A DNA stretch of 64,000 bases from assembly GCA_022414725.1 (NCBI GenBank), contig CM039464.1:11137488-11201487 (forward strand), read 5' to 3'. This stretch comes from Microglena sp. YARC (taxonomy: Eukaryota; Chlorophyta; Chlorophyceae; Chlamydomonadales; Chlamydomonadaceae). Every line of letters starts with the position of its first letter. Positions within the stretch are counted from its first letter, which is position 1. Under the pieces are notes generated by a model that saw only the letters and a list, made by a program, of their open reading frames with translations, did no database searches and was not told the origin of the DNA. The translations under genes and the position numbers were made by a program. Shown piece by piece: positions 47,330 to 59,300 of the stretch.

Positions 47330-47475
47330 AGAGAACCGCATATCATATGATGACCAAATACAAGTATGATATCATATGATATCATACAAACTGCATCACA
47401 TGACATAGTATATAAATGGTGACTATAGCCTAGTCAGACTGCCAGAATCATATGATACCATATGATAGCTTATTG
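47330..47475 (+). repeat. CATATGATATCATATGAT dispersed element, copy 1
   Basis: GATATCATATGATATCATAC, CATGACATAGTATATAAATG, AGCCTAGTCAGACTGCC and a closing CATATGAT-rich arm: a palindromic MITE-like structure. Copies: 62255-62400 (inverted) and 63520-63700 (direct). Confidence 0.8.
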
Positions 47476-47639
47476 TCGTTTCCTAGTAATCACAGGACGT
47501 CGGAAGGATATCACCTGCAACAGGATGGGGTGGTGTAAGGAATGGATATCACATGTAACTAGGGGTCGGCTATATATATAATATTAGTGAATACATAACC
47601 CGATACATAATATTATTTAGTATTAGTCGGACAAGCCAT

Positions 47640-47735
47640 CTCACCAGAATTTTGAATTTATTTGAAAAACTAATATTATTGTGACACCATAATAATAATA
47701 GTTAATATTAGTTTTTCAAACACTAATATTAGTTG
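47640..47735. repeat. AT-rich inverted repeat
   Basis: TTGAAAAACTAATATTA pairs with TAATATTAGTTTTTCAA around a 40-base spacer. A further ACTAATATTAG follows. Foldback or MITE-like. Confidence 0.8.
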
Positions 47736-48079
47736 TTGTTCCCTACATGTAACATAATGGTGTTAGGAAAGGATATCACCAGCAACAGGACATGGTGGTA
47801 GTAGGACATCACCAGTATCAGGATGGTCCAGGGTGAGCACACTCAGTACAAAATAATGGAAATTTAAAATCGAAACATGTTTTTTTGCCTCACAGGGTGC
47901 ACGCGGGTGCGCCTCGTGGGGCGAAGAAAATTGTTACGCCTTGCCAAGGGGCGTGAAGTTGAAGGAGCCTTCCCGTTCGCTTGCACTGGGGAAGGTTACT
48001 GTGGGTTTTGCTTTCACAGACTACTAGTGCGCCAACACTCAGAACATGTGTGAATTAATGCGTGTTACAGTCCAAAGAT

Positions 48080-48215
48080 TACAGCTGCATTGGAATGCCT
48101 GTCATGCTAGCTTTCAGACACACTAGCTAGCTCCAGCTTTGGCCTAAGGGTGGGTGACAGGAGCTGCCTAGAAGCTAGTACATTTAGCCCCCAAAGAAAC
48201 AGTAACTGTACAGCA
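48080..48215 (+). repeat. GGCAGCTCC MITE-like family, copy 1
   Basis: CAGCTGCATTGGAATGCCTG, AGCTTTCAGACACACTAGCT, GGAGCTGCCTAGAAGCTAGT, TTTAGCCCCCAAAGAAACAG. Further copies at 49790-49950, 50135-50320, 51779-51925 and 60758-60870 (inverted). Full copies start AGCTTCTAGGCAGCTCC and end with its inverse. Confidence 0.8.
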
Positions 48216-48257
48216 CAATATGTTCCCTTGGATTCAACCCTGTCCCATCTCCCGTTA

Positions 48258-48453
48258 CGACGATTGGCCCAATGGTTGAGTTCATTGAAATCAGGCAGAA
48301 GGTGCAGGGTTCGAAACCCAAAGGGTGCGCCTTAGTGTTTGCGGTCGCTGTCAACCGCCATGGTAGCACTCTCCAGGTAAAGATGCAGCCCGTTCTCTAC
48401 CGCCGTCAGACAGGGCTCCCTTAATCCCACGCCCCACCAGGCGTTATCATCAC
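48258..48453 (+). mobile_element. tRNA-derived SINE, copy 1
   Basis: The head (about 48258-48331) has A-box TGGCCCAATGG and B-box GGTTCGAAACC at normal tRNA spacing. The body contains GGTCGCTGTCAACCGCCATG and GGCGTTATCAT, shared in order with the copy at 63.3 kb. Imperfect direct repeats TCAACCCTGTCC...CCCGTTA flank it (48233-48257 and 48454-48475), as expected for a target-site duplication. Confidence 0.75.
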
Positions 48454-48523
48454 TCAACCCTGTCCTACCCCGTTAAGGACTGTACAAGAGACAGATAGAC
48501 AGACAGACAGACAGCATGCATGT

Positions 48524-48600
48524 ATGTTACAGTCCAGGGGTAGGCCGAATAGGCTAAAGGGACTTGACTAACCATGTCAGGAAGGGCTAAAAAGAAAAAG
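48524..48600 (+). repeat. TGTTACAGTCCAGGGGTA dispersed repeat, direct copy
   Basis: GTTACAGTCCAGGGGTAGGC, TAGGCTAAAGGGACTTGACT, GGGCTAAAAAGAAAAAG. In both direct copies it lies close to a SINE. Confidence 0.8.
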
Positions 48601-48954
48601 TGTTGTCAGACAGGCAGAGACAGAGCCAGACACATGTTTTTGGCGGAGCCCCCTCTTCAAGGGGGCGGGAGCCACTATGTTTACCCATCTGTCCATCCGA
48701 CCGACCATCCGTCTGGCTGGGATGAAGCCTGACACGGCAGCCAACGGTCTCGTATCTAAGTCGCTTCCGTTGCCACCTGTTGCTCCGTCGCGATCACTCT
48801 CCGCCAATTTTTAGCGTCGCAGGCGACGCTGCATAGAAATTATTCCATGCACACACCCTTAGCTACAGGACAATGGCAACGCGAGGGGCTGAATCCCATC
48901 CAATTCGTAAATACAAACACAGAGGCAACCAACCTGTCAAACGTGACCGTGGTG

Positions 48955-49085
48955 GTGACAGTGATGTGTCGTGCTCGGTGGTGACAGTGACGTGCATGGT
49001 GGTGACAGTGACGTGCATGGTGGTGACAGTGTCGTGCATGGTGGTGACAGTGACGTGCATGGTGGTGACAGTGACTTGACGTGCA
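48955..49085 (+). repeat. 21-bp minisatellite
   Basis: GTGGTGACAGTGACGTGCAT units, six copies. Open frames in several phases are by-products. Confidence 0.95.
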
Positions 49086-49099
49086 CGGTGCAGAGAAGA

Positions 49100-49690
49100 T
49101 GCTTCGAAGGCCAAGAAAGGAAAGCTTGGGAAATAATGGGTAGGGAATCCGAAGGCCAAGAAAGAATGGTCGGGGAATTCGAAGGCCAAGAAAAAATAGG
49201 TGGGAATTCGAAGGCTAAGAAAGGACTGGTTGGAAAAGAATGGGTGAGGAATCTGAAGGCCAAGAAAGAATGGGAGGGGAATCTGAAGGTCAAGAAAAAT
49301 GGGTGGGGAATTTTAAGGCCAAGAAAGGACTGGTTGGAAAATAGTGGGTGGGGAATCTGAAGGCCAAGAAAGAATGGGAGGGGAATCTGAAGGCCAAGAA
49401 AAAATGGGTGGGGAATTCGAAGGCCAAGAAAGGACTGGTTGGAAAATAGTGGGTGTGGAATCTGTAGGCCAAGAAAGAATGGGTAGGGAATTCGAAGGCC
49501 AAGAAAGAATGGGTGGGGAATCTGAAGGCCAAGAAAGAATGGGTGGGGTATTCGAAGGCCAAGAAAGAATGGGTGGGGAATCTGAAGGCCAAGAAAGAAT
49601 GGGTGGGGAATCTGAAGGCCAAGAAAGAAAGGGTGGGGAATCTGAAGGCCAAGAAGGACTGCTTGTCAAACAATGGGAGGGGAATCGACA
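49100..49690 (+). repeat. 30-bp minisatellite
   Basis: GGCCAAGAAAGAATGGGTGG plus GGAATCTGAA, about 18 units with variants. The leftward frame of 158 residues made of PTHSFLAFRF repeats is produced by the 30-base period. Confidence 0.95.
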
Positions 49691-49789
49691 GAAATGAACT
49701 AAAACTCTCCTGGAGACTTTTTGTTAGCTCTTGTAGTGTGCACTGCTTCTTGTAGGGGCTACTCATGGCAACTACCAGTCAGTTTCAGC

Positions 49790-49950
49790 AGCCAGCCACT
49801 GGGTCAAACCCAACGTTTTCAGCTGCATTGGAGTGTCTGTCATATCAGCTTTCAAGCGTACTAGCTAGCTTCAGGTTGGGCCCAAGGACGGGTACAGACT
49901 ACAGGGGGCTGCTTAGAAGCTGCTACATGTAGCCCCAAAATTAACAGTGG
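49790..49950 (+). repeat. GGCAGCTCC MITE-like family, copy 2
   Basis: CAGCCAGCCACTGGGTCAAA, CAGCTGCATTGGAGTGTCTG, GGGGCTGCTTAGAAGCTGCT, GTAGCCCCAAAATTAACAGT. Confidence 0.8.
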
Positions 49951-50134
49951 TAGTCCCTTCGGCTGCCTGCACAATGTTCAGGTTGTTAAACAGGTGTTCA
50001 GGGTGTTGGACACCTGTTCGACGACTACATTGTTAGCAAATGATGTACATAAACAGGTATTTAACCCCATGGGCACCAGTGTAACAACCTAACCGGGTGC
50101 AGGCAGCCGTCACTATTTTTCTTTGCTGCTACGT

Positions 50135-50320
50135 GCTGCAGCTTCTAGGCAGCTCCCTGAGCCAGTTTTGGGGCCAAGCCCAAATATTTCAGCAGGTGCT
50201 GGACAGCCAATGACATCAGCTTCCAGGTCCACTAGCCTGCGTCCACTTTGGACGAATAGCGAGCCAGAGGAGCAACCTAGAAGCTGCTTTGTGTGCCCCC
50301 AAATAAAAACAGTGGCAGCT
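50135..50320 (+). repeat. GGCAGCTCC MITE-like family, copy 3
   Basis: GCAGCTTCTAGGCAGCTCCC to GGAGCAACCTAGAAGCTGCT and GTGTGCCCCCAAATAAAAAC, with matching inverted ends. Confidence 0.8.
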
Positions 50321-50329
50321 GTAGGGAAT

Positions 50330-51140
50330 GTGCTTCACCATCACCGAGCCGGGATACCACTCCACCTTTTGGCAGGTGGAGCATGTTACAGGGATTTTTT
50401 CCCCCTATGTATAGCGATCTCTACTTTTGACCCCGTTTTGGCCCAAATTATTGCTATACATTTCATTAAGGAATGTTTGTTTGCCCTTAAGGGCCATTTA
50501 TGGCCCTAAAAAGCTGTAAAAACTAGAAAAAGCTATAATATCGCTGTTCCCGGAGGAGGCCTAGAACAATACAGCTAGAAAAAACCCACTTTCAAATAAA
50601 TAAATAAATCCCTGACATGTGTATATGAAGGAAAGTTCCCAATCTAGATAGCTTGCTGCATTTTATGAATCCCACAGTTCATTGCTGGCAGGGTAACTCC
50701 TATTTCAGAAATCGGGTTTAAGTTACCATGAGGTTGGGGTTAGGGCTTTGATTTTCTGCTACCAATTGCGATCACTACCCGGGACCTCGTTTTGGCCAAA
50801 ACGTCCGCTGCCCTGAGCCTTCCCCGCCCCACCCTGCCCCCTAACCCCCCAGGGCCGGCCCAGCAGGGCGGCCCTTCGGGCCACGTACCCAAATCGCTGC
50901 CAGGAGCGCTACCTTGAAAGACACCAAATCCCTGATCGCTACCAGAAGACAACCTTTCTGAAAAGAAGAAAGAGCTCTGGTTGGACCTCAACTTACAGGT
51001 ATCGACCACAGGTCAGCAGGGAGATATACTTTGGTTTGGTTTGACTTCATGGTCTATCAGCCTTCAGGCTGCTCACGGTCTGTCGGCGGAGCAAACATGG
51101 CAGTTTACACACTACGATACGGCACTCCCGAGTACAGGAT
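50330..51140. other. no gene recognised
   Basis: A CATGGTCTATCAGCCTTCAG block at 51045-51135 recurs at 52513-52690 and, inverted, at 61499-61550, so it is a dispersed repeat. The rest shows neither coding nor repeat signal. Confidence 0.45.
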
Positions 51141-51145
51141 GCGAT

Positions 51146-51146
<1 letters not shown>

Positions 51147-51184
<38 letters not shown>
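51147..51184 (+). repeat. GA microsatellite
   Basis: About 18 GA units followed by a T-run. Confidence 0.95.
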
Positions 51185-51191
<7 letters not shown>

Positions 51192-51466
51192 TTATTGATT
51201 GATTTTTGTACGCTTAGATATTTAGATTCTTCTCTAGGCTAGAACTGTGCCTTTGGAAGTTGTTTCAATCTTTTTAGATGGAATGGGTTTTTGTGTTATG
51301 GAGGGACCCCCCCCTCCCCCCCCACCCCCCTTCACTAGATCTTAGTTAATTGGCTTACTGTACTTTCTCAATAACAGGGTGGACTAGATGACTTATTCCT
51401 AATGCTATTTTTGGTGTTTTTTATTACTATGTGGCTGGACTGCAATTAAATTGTGTAACACCGTTA

Positions 51467-51470
<4 letters not shown>

Positions 51471-51555
<85 letters not shown>
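51471..51555 (+). repeat. GA microsatellite, long
   Basis: More than 40 uninterrupted GA units. Confidence 0.95.
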
Positions 51556-51556
<1 letters not shown>

Positions 51557-51778
51557 CGCATTAAGAGACTCGCATTAAGAGACTCGCTCCCAGATTCGCT
51601 TCCATATTTATTGAGGCGTGGGACGGTGGGTGGGGCACATCAAGTAAAATGAAACTCTTGTACTTTCTCCTTTCTATGTGTAGCTAGCTAAGGAGAGCAT
51701 TATAATTAATAATATATATGACCACAATAAACCCTGAACTTGAGAATGTACCAGGGCTTTTCTGTTTGGCCTCGATTA

Positions 51779-51925
51779 GTAGCTTCTAGGCAGCTCCTTG
51801 AGCCAGCCACTGAGCTAAGCACCAAGATACCGACAGTAACTGTATCAGCTTCAAGGTGCTCTAGGTTAAATCAGATTAGCCAGTCAAAGGAGCTGCATAG
51901 AAGTTCATGCTCGGAGCTGAAAATA
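51779..51925 (+). repeat. GGCAGCTCC MITE-like family, copy 4
   Basis: TAGCTTCTAGGCAGCTCCTT to GGAGCTGCATAGAAGTTCAT and GAGCTGAAAATAAAAGC. Confidence 0.8.
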
Positions 51926-52179
51926 AAAGCTACGGACCATACCCACCTAAATACAAGTCGACTTGAATGCAAAATAGCGCGCTTGTTGCAACTAGCTACA
52001 ATTTCTTGATCTGGATGCGGGCGATCTTTCCGTCCACGACAGTAATCGTTCGCTTAATTTTGAATGTCATCATCATCATCTTTGCCTTCCCCATCTGCAC
52101 AAACACCCCGGGTGACTCCTCGATCAAGGGTTCAAACGTTGGACTTTCCTGCTGCAGCAATAGTCATGCAGGGGGCAAG

Positions 52180-52450
52180 TTAGGGGTGATGGGTGATAGG
52201 TGATGAGTGATACGTGATGGGTGATGAGTGATAGGTGATAGGTGGTGGGTGATAGGTGATGAGTGATACGTGATGGGTGATGACTGGTGGGTGTTGGGTG
52301 ATAAGAGATGGGTGAGGAGTGATAGGTGATGGTTGATGAGTGATAGGTGATGACTTATGGGTGATGAGTAATAGGTGATGAGTGATGGGTGATGAGTAAT
52401 AGATTATGAGTGATAAGTGATGGGTGATAGATGATGAGTGATGAGTAATG
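52180..52450 (+). repeat. GATGAGTGATAGGTGATGGGT minisatellite
   Basis: Degenerate 7-mer based array (GTGATRRGTGATGGG) of about 270 bases. Confidence 0.9.
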
Positions 52451-52512
52451 AGAGTTGGGCAAGTGCGTAGGTGTGGCTGTGCTTGTGGGCGGGGGAGGGT
52501 TTGTATTCGATT

Positions 52513-52690
52513 ACATGATCTATCAGCCTTCAGACTGCTCACAACCTGCGGACAGAGTACACATGGTTAGTATAACCGTACTTCACCACACTCGCTCCCG
52601 GATACATAATGCAACCACATGGGTAGTACAAACGCTACTGCACCACACTTGCTCCTGAATACAGAATGCAACCACATGGGTAAAGACAGC
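52513..52690 (+). repeat. CTATCAGCCTTCAG dispersed repeat
   Basis: GATCTATCAGCCTTCAGACT, CGGACAGAGTACACATGG, then a 65-base internal duplication (AATGCAACCACATGGGTA at 52607 and 52667). Related to 51045-51135. Confidence 0.75.
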
Positions 52691-53302
52691 AAGGAGGAAG
52701 TTATACATCTGCCATGAGCTGATTGCCATACATATGATACATATAATACACAGGTGTAGAGGTAGGTAGGCACAGTACGCCAAAGAGCCCGGTTGGGTGG
52801 ATGGGTGGATGGGTGGGTGGATGGGCGGACGGACGGATGGAAGGACGGATGAATGGACACTTATTAAGCCTATCCAATGATCCGAAGACTCTATCACACA
52901 TGCAAACAAATAATGCCACTTTCAGAGTTCAAACGTCCCATTTCCTTGGGCGCCTGTGAAACATGCATGTCTAGATAACGTGATTGGCCTTGGGTTAGCT
53001 AACATATATACCAGCATCTGACCTATCCGCAATTGGAAACGCGAATTGCTATTTCACATTCTCCTGACTGACTGCTGCTGTTTTGGATTCGGAAAGCAAG
53101 CAAGGAGACGCTCGGAGGCGATGCCCAAGATGCAGGATGGTATGAGTATAGTCATTGCTAACGAAACTCCCAGCTTGCAAATGCGAGGCTGCACTCGAAG
53201 GCCCGACTTCATGGCATGCAGACAGACTTCTTCAATCATACAACTGGTAACGTGCACAAGCAAGCACACGCATCCCGGAAGATCAGATGAAGCAATAATT
53301 GC

Positions 53303-53494
53303 TCACAGCGGAGCACGAAAAACGAGAACGCAGATGCCACTTTCTCTCTGCCCGGTCAAAGCTTTCAATATGGCGTCTCTGCCCATGATCGTGCCCTTAG
53401 GCGTCTCAAACACCGCATCTTCGGCCAGCATAGCTACAGCCTCCTCCAATTTCCCGCCCTCCCGCAACTCCAAGTAAGTCGAGACGATATCCAT
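53303..53494 (-). CDS. possible first exon of a SnoaL/NTF2-like protein
   Basis: The leftward frame from ATG 53494 reads MDIVSTYLELREGGKLEEAV, then MLAEDAVFETPKGTIMGRDA with ILKAL. A helix, then an AEDAVFETP strand, then G-[RK]-DAI is the usual N-terminal pattern of SnoaL-like/NTF2-fold polyketide-cyclase relatives. The frame stops soon after, so the remaining strands would have to be in other exons to the left; I could not identify them with confidence. A normal-looking untranslated leader precedes the ATG. Confidence 0.35.
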   Translation of the reverse strand: MDIVSTYLELREGGKLEEAVAMLAEDAVFETPKGTIMGRDAILKALTGQRESGICVLVFRAPL

Positions 53495-53829
53495 ACTTCA
53501 AGCTGTATTGCTCTCTTTGCAGCTACTTCTGATGCCGCAGGTCGAGGCGGAGGGCAATCAAGGCAAAGGGGAAGGAATGAAAAACAGCGGGCGGCAGAAG
53601 TCAGAGTGAGAAGCAGAACGCGATGAGCGTTACAGGGTTTGGAACAGTCAGCATGTACGGATGCAAATGATGCATGCAGAGCAGCAGGGAGTAGAGATCT
53701 CAGCCGATCTCAGCCCGTCGGCGTGGGGGGCCGGCGTGGGGCCTATTCAAACTCATCGTCGTATTCAAGGTCCTATCCTATTCTGAACCAAACCAGAGGT
53801 TTCAACAAGGATTTGGCATAAGCATCAAG

Positions 53830-54000
53830 TAAAAGGCAGCCACATGCCCAGGTGTGGACTTTGGTGGGGCAGAAACATTAAGAATCTGGCAGCCATATGC
53901 CCAGGTGTGGACTTCTGTAAGTCCGAAACATTGAGTGCCGGTATCTGGCAGCATGATGCCCAGATGTGGAATTTGGCAAGGCAGAAACATGAAGTATATG
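53830..54000 (+). repeat. CAGAAACATTAAGAATCTGGCAGC minisatellite
   Basis: About three units of roughly 57 bases with CCCAGGTGTGGACTT and GAAACATTAAG. Similar units (GAACATTAAGTATCTGGCAG, GCGATGCTCCA) form the array at 55390-55600. Confidence 0.8.
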
Positions 54001-54114
54001 GCACGCGCGATATTGCTTACATTGGGTAAAATAAAAATCGGGAGAAAGTCTCACACTCAGGTGAAAGTCTCACATTTTCAGGGGAAAGAATAAAAACCCC
54101 GGCAACAAATCCTG

Positions 54115-54440
54115 GTTTATAGAAGTCTCCAGCATTGTATTTGTTACACAAGTCACCCGTATGAACATATAGATTTCAGAAGTCTAAAGCATTGCATTCC
54201 TTACACGACTCAGCTGTATCTATAGATGATTTACAGAAGTCTCCAGCATTGTATTTGTTACATGAGTCACCATTATGAATATATATGTTTCATAAGTCTC
54301 CAGCATGCATTGAATTCGTTACACTACTTGGCCGTATCTATAGATGGTCAACAGTTCAGTAGTCTCCTGCATTGTATTCATTACATGACTCACCCGTATG
54401 AATAAATATTTTTCAGAAGTCTCCAGCATTGAATTCGGGA
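54115..54440 (+). repeat. 62-bp minisatellite
   Basis: Five or six degenerate units with CAGAAGTCTCCAGCATTGTA, TTGTTACA and GAGTCACC. No gene from 53.6 to 55.0 kb is convincing. Confidence 0.85.
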
Positions 54441-55073
54441 GACTGTTCTGATGCAAGAAGCCAAGAATCCGAGAAGACGGGAAGATGATGTGAACGAGGA
54501 CAAATATAACTATATAAGCACTATGGGCTCACATCATCGAGCTAATGCCCCCCACACCCCCACCCCGACCCCCACCCACCCACCCATTCGAGTGAGGGAA
54601 ATCTAGCGAATAATGATAGCTTAATGACGTTGACGATTTGGAGACAGGAGCAGATCGAGTTTCCTCATTTCTTGAGCAAAATAATCACAAGTAAGTAGGA
54701 AAGAAGAAGCGTAGGATCGGCTCGATCACTTAAGTACTTAACTACGGTAGCAATACAAGAGTCGCGACTAATAGGTGTTTTTCTTTTGCAACAACATAAG
54801 GGGTCAATATATTTTGCTGACGATTCAGTTGAAATGTTACTAAATAAGCAGAGACTTAGGGCCTGTTTCCACATACTGACAGGGTCTTCTGGCTTGTACA
54901 CAATTTGTAAAGGCTGAAAATTGGATAGACTGAAACATCGAAGACAACCTCAAAACGACAAATCGACAACGAAACGTCCTATCAAGTTCCCAATATATAT
55001 TCCTACAACAGTTCCAAGGAGACTGACAGGCTTGACGCGTCAGATATGGGTGAGGTCATGGCGCCTTGAGCAT

Positions 55074-55270
55074 CATTACATTACATTACATTACATTACA
55101 TTACATTACATTACATTACATTACATTACATTACATTACATTACATTACATTACATTACATTACATTACATTACATTACATTACATTACATTACATTACA
55201 TTACATTACATTACATTACATTACATTGCATTACATTACATTACATTACATTACATTACATTACATTACA
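55074..55270 (+). repeat. ATTAC pentanucleotide satellite
   Basis: About 39 units, with one variant (ATTGC) near 55228. Confidence 0.98.
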
Positions 55271-55389
55271 TGTTAAAGTCTACATAATGAAGTTTCAATA
55301 CAACAGCCATGGGCCATGGGCCGTCATATTTTGAATTCGACCTTACTTGTCATCCAGTGCCCACATGGCTTCTTTTTCTTCGTGTGCCC

Positions 55390-55600
55390 AGTGGCCACGC
55401 CAACACCTGGCTGGTGACCTGCGCGATGCTCCCACCAAGCATCTGAAATCAGAGAACATTAAGTATCTGGCAGCGCGATGCTCCAGCCAAGCACCTGGAA
55501 TCCGTAAACATTAAGTAGCATGCACGCGCTATGCTCCACCCAAGCGTCTGAAATCCGAAAACAATTTTCAACACCTGGGAGCGCGATGCACCAAAACGGC
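55390..55600 (+). repeat. 62-bp minisatellite related to 53830
   Basis: Four diverged units with GCGCGATGCTCCA, CAAGCATCTGAAATC and AACATTAAGTA. Confidence 0.8.
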
Positions 55601-55674
55601 GAGAAACATTAATTGGAAATCGGGTGTGCGCGATTAATCGAACTTATTAAATCACTGAACCGAACCGAACCGCA

Positions 55675-55879
55675 CCAATACTGCCAATCGATTCCCCCTC
55701 CGGGCCCGTCAAGAAAGTGCCGTATGGATGAAGCGCCGTTTGGAAGAGGGACAAGTGTGAGGGGGGTTTATGAGATGACGCTGGCAACGTCCGAAACCAA
55801 TGGACCGGCAGCAGCGAATCTAAGAAATCCTAGTTGCCGCATGCGCATGCTAGCTCCAGGCGCAGGCGCTTAAGAAGTG
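55675..55879 (+). repeat. left arm of long inverted repeat
   Basis: GTGCCGTATGGATGAAGCGC, GGGACAAGTGTGAGGGGGGT, GACGCTGGCAACGTCCGAAA, CAGCGAATCTAAGAAATCCT. It is the inverse of 60256-60465 with small indels, and ends near GAAGTGGG. Confidence 0.85.
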
Positions 55880-56008
55880 GGGAGCAAGGGGGGAGATACT
55901 CGCAACCTCCCTGAAATTTGAAAAATATCTGCCCAATGATGCGAACAGCTTCATTTCTTTCTTGCACAATTCTGCTATCCAGAGGTTGCGAGTGTCTCCC
56001 CCCTTGCT
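55880..56008. mobile_element. 129-bp foldback/MITE
   Basis: Starts AGCAAGGGGGGAGATACTCG then CAACCTC, and ends with the inverse (GAGGTTGCGAGTGTCTCCCC, CCTTGCT), one mismatch over 27 bases. It is inserted exactly at the edge of the LTR-type repeat. Confidence 0.85.
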
Positions 56009-56311
56009 ACCTATCAGCTTGGATAACACTCCGGAGAGTGGACTTTGTGTGTGCAGCACGCCAATCTATAAATGCGGAGACGAGAATAAGTTACAAGCAC
56101 AGGAGACCCATTAAGGGGCACCAGTGGAGGAAAGGGGGCGGTAGCCTGGAACCTGATCAGGGTACAGGCTAGACAGCGCGTGTCAGAAGAACCGATGACG
56201 CAGTCAACAGGAAGCTGACATAGTACTGTTAAGACCGATAGTTCTAAGGGAGTACACAAGGAGTCACCAAGACATAAAACAAGCGAGAGCACCGCTATTC
56301 ATGCTGATACT
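56009..56311 (-). repeat. 303-bp direct terminal repeat, left
   Basis: ACCTATCAGCTTGGATAACA to TTCATGCTGATACT. It is identical in length and nearly in sequence to 59953-60255 (two or three substitutions seen). Confidence 0.95.
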
Positions 56312-59300
56312 CCACCTATGACGCAGGTGACATACAATACTAGTACTCCACCTATGGCACTGGGGACAAAGAACCATAAACTGGTAGCAAACAAAAATTA
56401 TTAAGGAACGGCGGAAAAACAGGAAACCAGAAGAAAGCCTTGTCTAAAATAAAAGGATGAGAAAGGATGAACCAAAAACCACTGTAGTACTCCGAAAATG
56501 TAGCAGCAAAAAACTTGGGTCATACCGAGCTGAGCTGAGACCAAAATGGAAATGTAACCATCCATGGTAAGCGCAAAAATACTATTCATCCAGAATAGTA
56601 GGCACCAAACCAGAAAATCAATCCTAATACCAAAGGAAGGGGAACAACGGTGACTGGAAGAACCGAGAACTTAACCTAAAGAGAAGACTGAAAAAATCGT
56701 ATATCAAAGTTGGGGAACAACGGTATAGAAAACCCGATCCGGGAATAGGAACCTAACGCCAATCAATGATAACCAAAGAGACGGATTGAAATATCGTGTG
56801 AGCGCAGCTCACGAGAGAATCAAAGCCTAAAGGACGCAGACATGAGGACACTAAAGAGTACGATGGAAAAAAAAAGTCGATGGAAAAATCCACTACCTTA
56901 AAAACTATTCTTAGCATAGAATTCATGACTAGGTTGGGATGAAAAAACCATGATGAACTGGTTAATCACTCAAAAATGGAAGTAAGAAGATTTATGAAAG
57001 TTAATTATCATAAATCCCCAGTTACGGCACTAACTAAAACATTCTAGGAGGTGGGTATCGCACCGCAAAGAACTCATGCACTCAAGACAAACCAAGCGCC
57101 TAACTAAAGCAAACCAAACTTGCAGCAACTGAAAAAATCCAAAGGATGCGAAGTTAAAATTTTCAAGAAACTTGTAACCAACAAAGGAAACACAGTTCAA
57201 TGAACAATAGAAGGGTAGATGTACAACCATAGTACATAAAACCTATTGTCCACCTGAAAAATAGTAAACGCATAAAAAGGACTTCAAAGAATTTACTGCA
57301 AAGGATGGACTGAAAGGGCGCTTGAAATACACTCGGAAAACAAGAAAGAGGTGAGCAGCGGTACATCTGCAAGTACAACTGCAAGATTACCCAGCCCACC
57401 AATTCACAGTAAAATCCGAAGGGAAACAACTACTACACTCCACAAAAAGTTCCAATCACATGAGGGGCTGGTGATCTAAAAACAGTGTGGAGTAAAAAGA
57501 AATAGCTAATCTATGATGAGCTCCACCGAACGAACCATCTGCCTATGGAACTAAGAGTCAGAAACCATCAAGACGCTATAACGGTGGTCTGAATTAAGTA
57601 CCACCTTCCACCAAAACCAAGAAAGACAGCTGAAAGGAAGCTGCCTAAACAAAGCGTCGTAACGCTCCACCAATCTAGACTACCCTATAAGTCAGTCTAG
57701 GAGGTGCTGAGGAATAGGCACTCACACATAGGGCCATGTTAACCTACGTATGAGAACTAGCAGCACCTAAAACAATGAATCCTGGGTTGACTGTAACACA
57801 CCAGCCATACGCAGTATCAAGCTAGACCAGTGTTCAAGATCATCACTTACCCATTCGGCAACGGCTACATCATCACATGGGCTTGACCCGAGTAATCCAC
57901 CAGGGACGACAGGAGGCGTCGGAATTATCGACACCCGCGAGCCATCCGAGGTGGTCGGAGGTTGGCGACTATTAGTCAATGGACCTGATCCAGGTACCAC
58001 TATGATCGAAGGCTGTCTAAATCCTAAAGCTTCACCGCTAAAACGTGGCACAGAGGAGGGCCTGGCGACCCCCTGAGATTCGGCTAAGATTATAGTTGGA
58101 TATCCAACTCCCCCCCGCCCTAAAACTTCACACACAATACAGCAAGATCAGGCCCTGGTCTAGAATGCAACAATGATACATCCAGCCAGGCCAGCCAACA
58201 ACAATTGGGGTTGTTAAAGGGCGTAGGGAATAACCGGTAACACATAACATATCACCGTTTGATGACAGGAGGGATGCAAGCGGGCACGGGGACCCATACT
58301 AAAGGGAGAACCCAGGAAGACAGTTTAGAACTGAACTGGAGATAGAGAGTACATCACTACTCACTACTAACTGGCGCAACATTGGAAACCCAAATATAAT
58401 AACCCTTACTCACCAGGGAATACCCAACCAGTCTACCAAATAATGCCTTTCTAACTAGCTTGTTGCGTGACTGCCCAATACTAAAATTACATAGCAAGGG
58501 CAACCAAACAAACGCAACAACGACACATCAGGTGCAACCCCAAAGAAAAGCTCCGAAGGAGTCTTGTCTCCCTAGATGAACACGCGATTGCAAAGATAAC
58601 ACACTAGCACCATGCTGAGCAGTGTCATCATCAACAACTCATGCATGCCCCAACTAATCGAGATCAACCATGCCTCTATACCACTTAACTAAAAATTCCT
58701 AAGCCCTATCAGAACTCAAACACTTGAACCCAAACTTACGTAGCTAAGGCATACACCTAAGGGGGGAACCAAGGGCACGGGAAGACAAAGTAGTAACATC
58801 TGTCAAACCACGGAACGCACCCAGGGGTCACAAGGAGCCTAAGAGAGAAAAATATCCACCAAGATATCATGCCAAAGATCCTCCACGGCCGCTGGACTAG
58901 GGCCAGGACGGCGTCCACTGCGGCCTGTAGCATGGGCGAAGTCCGGCGCTGCGAGACCTGGGATCACAGAAGGTGGGGAAGCGTTAGGTCGAAGTCGAGA
59001 TTTGAGGTATGGGAAAAAGGAGACGAGAATGACACTGCAGCAAGTCACACCTAGTGCAGAAAATCGCACCAATGGCAGAAAATCGCAAATCGCAAGGGCA
59101 GAATTCGAACATTTATCGCTAGGATGCGAAGAGCAGAGCCGAGGCATGTAAAGGTCCTAATATCCCGCCGTCGATGATCAGTCAATCTCAAGTCCCCCCC
59201 TCTATCGCTCGACTCACCCGGTTGGGGGGTAGAGGGAGCAGCACCCGTAGTGGTGCTGACCATACCCCCCTGCTTCCTACCACCTCCAGAATCTCCAGGT

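Noticed and set aside
49290..49766. 158-residue PTHSFLAFRF repeat protein
   Set aside because: It arises from the 30-base minisatellite; flanking codons show no coding character.
55074..55270. Regular short repeats as a possible CRISPR array; same thought for the 30-bp array at 49.1-49.7 kb
   Set aside because: Units are contiguous, with no unique spacers, and there are no cas genes. These are microsatellite and minisatellite DNA.
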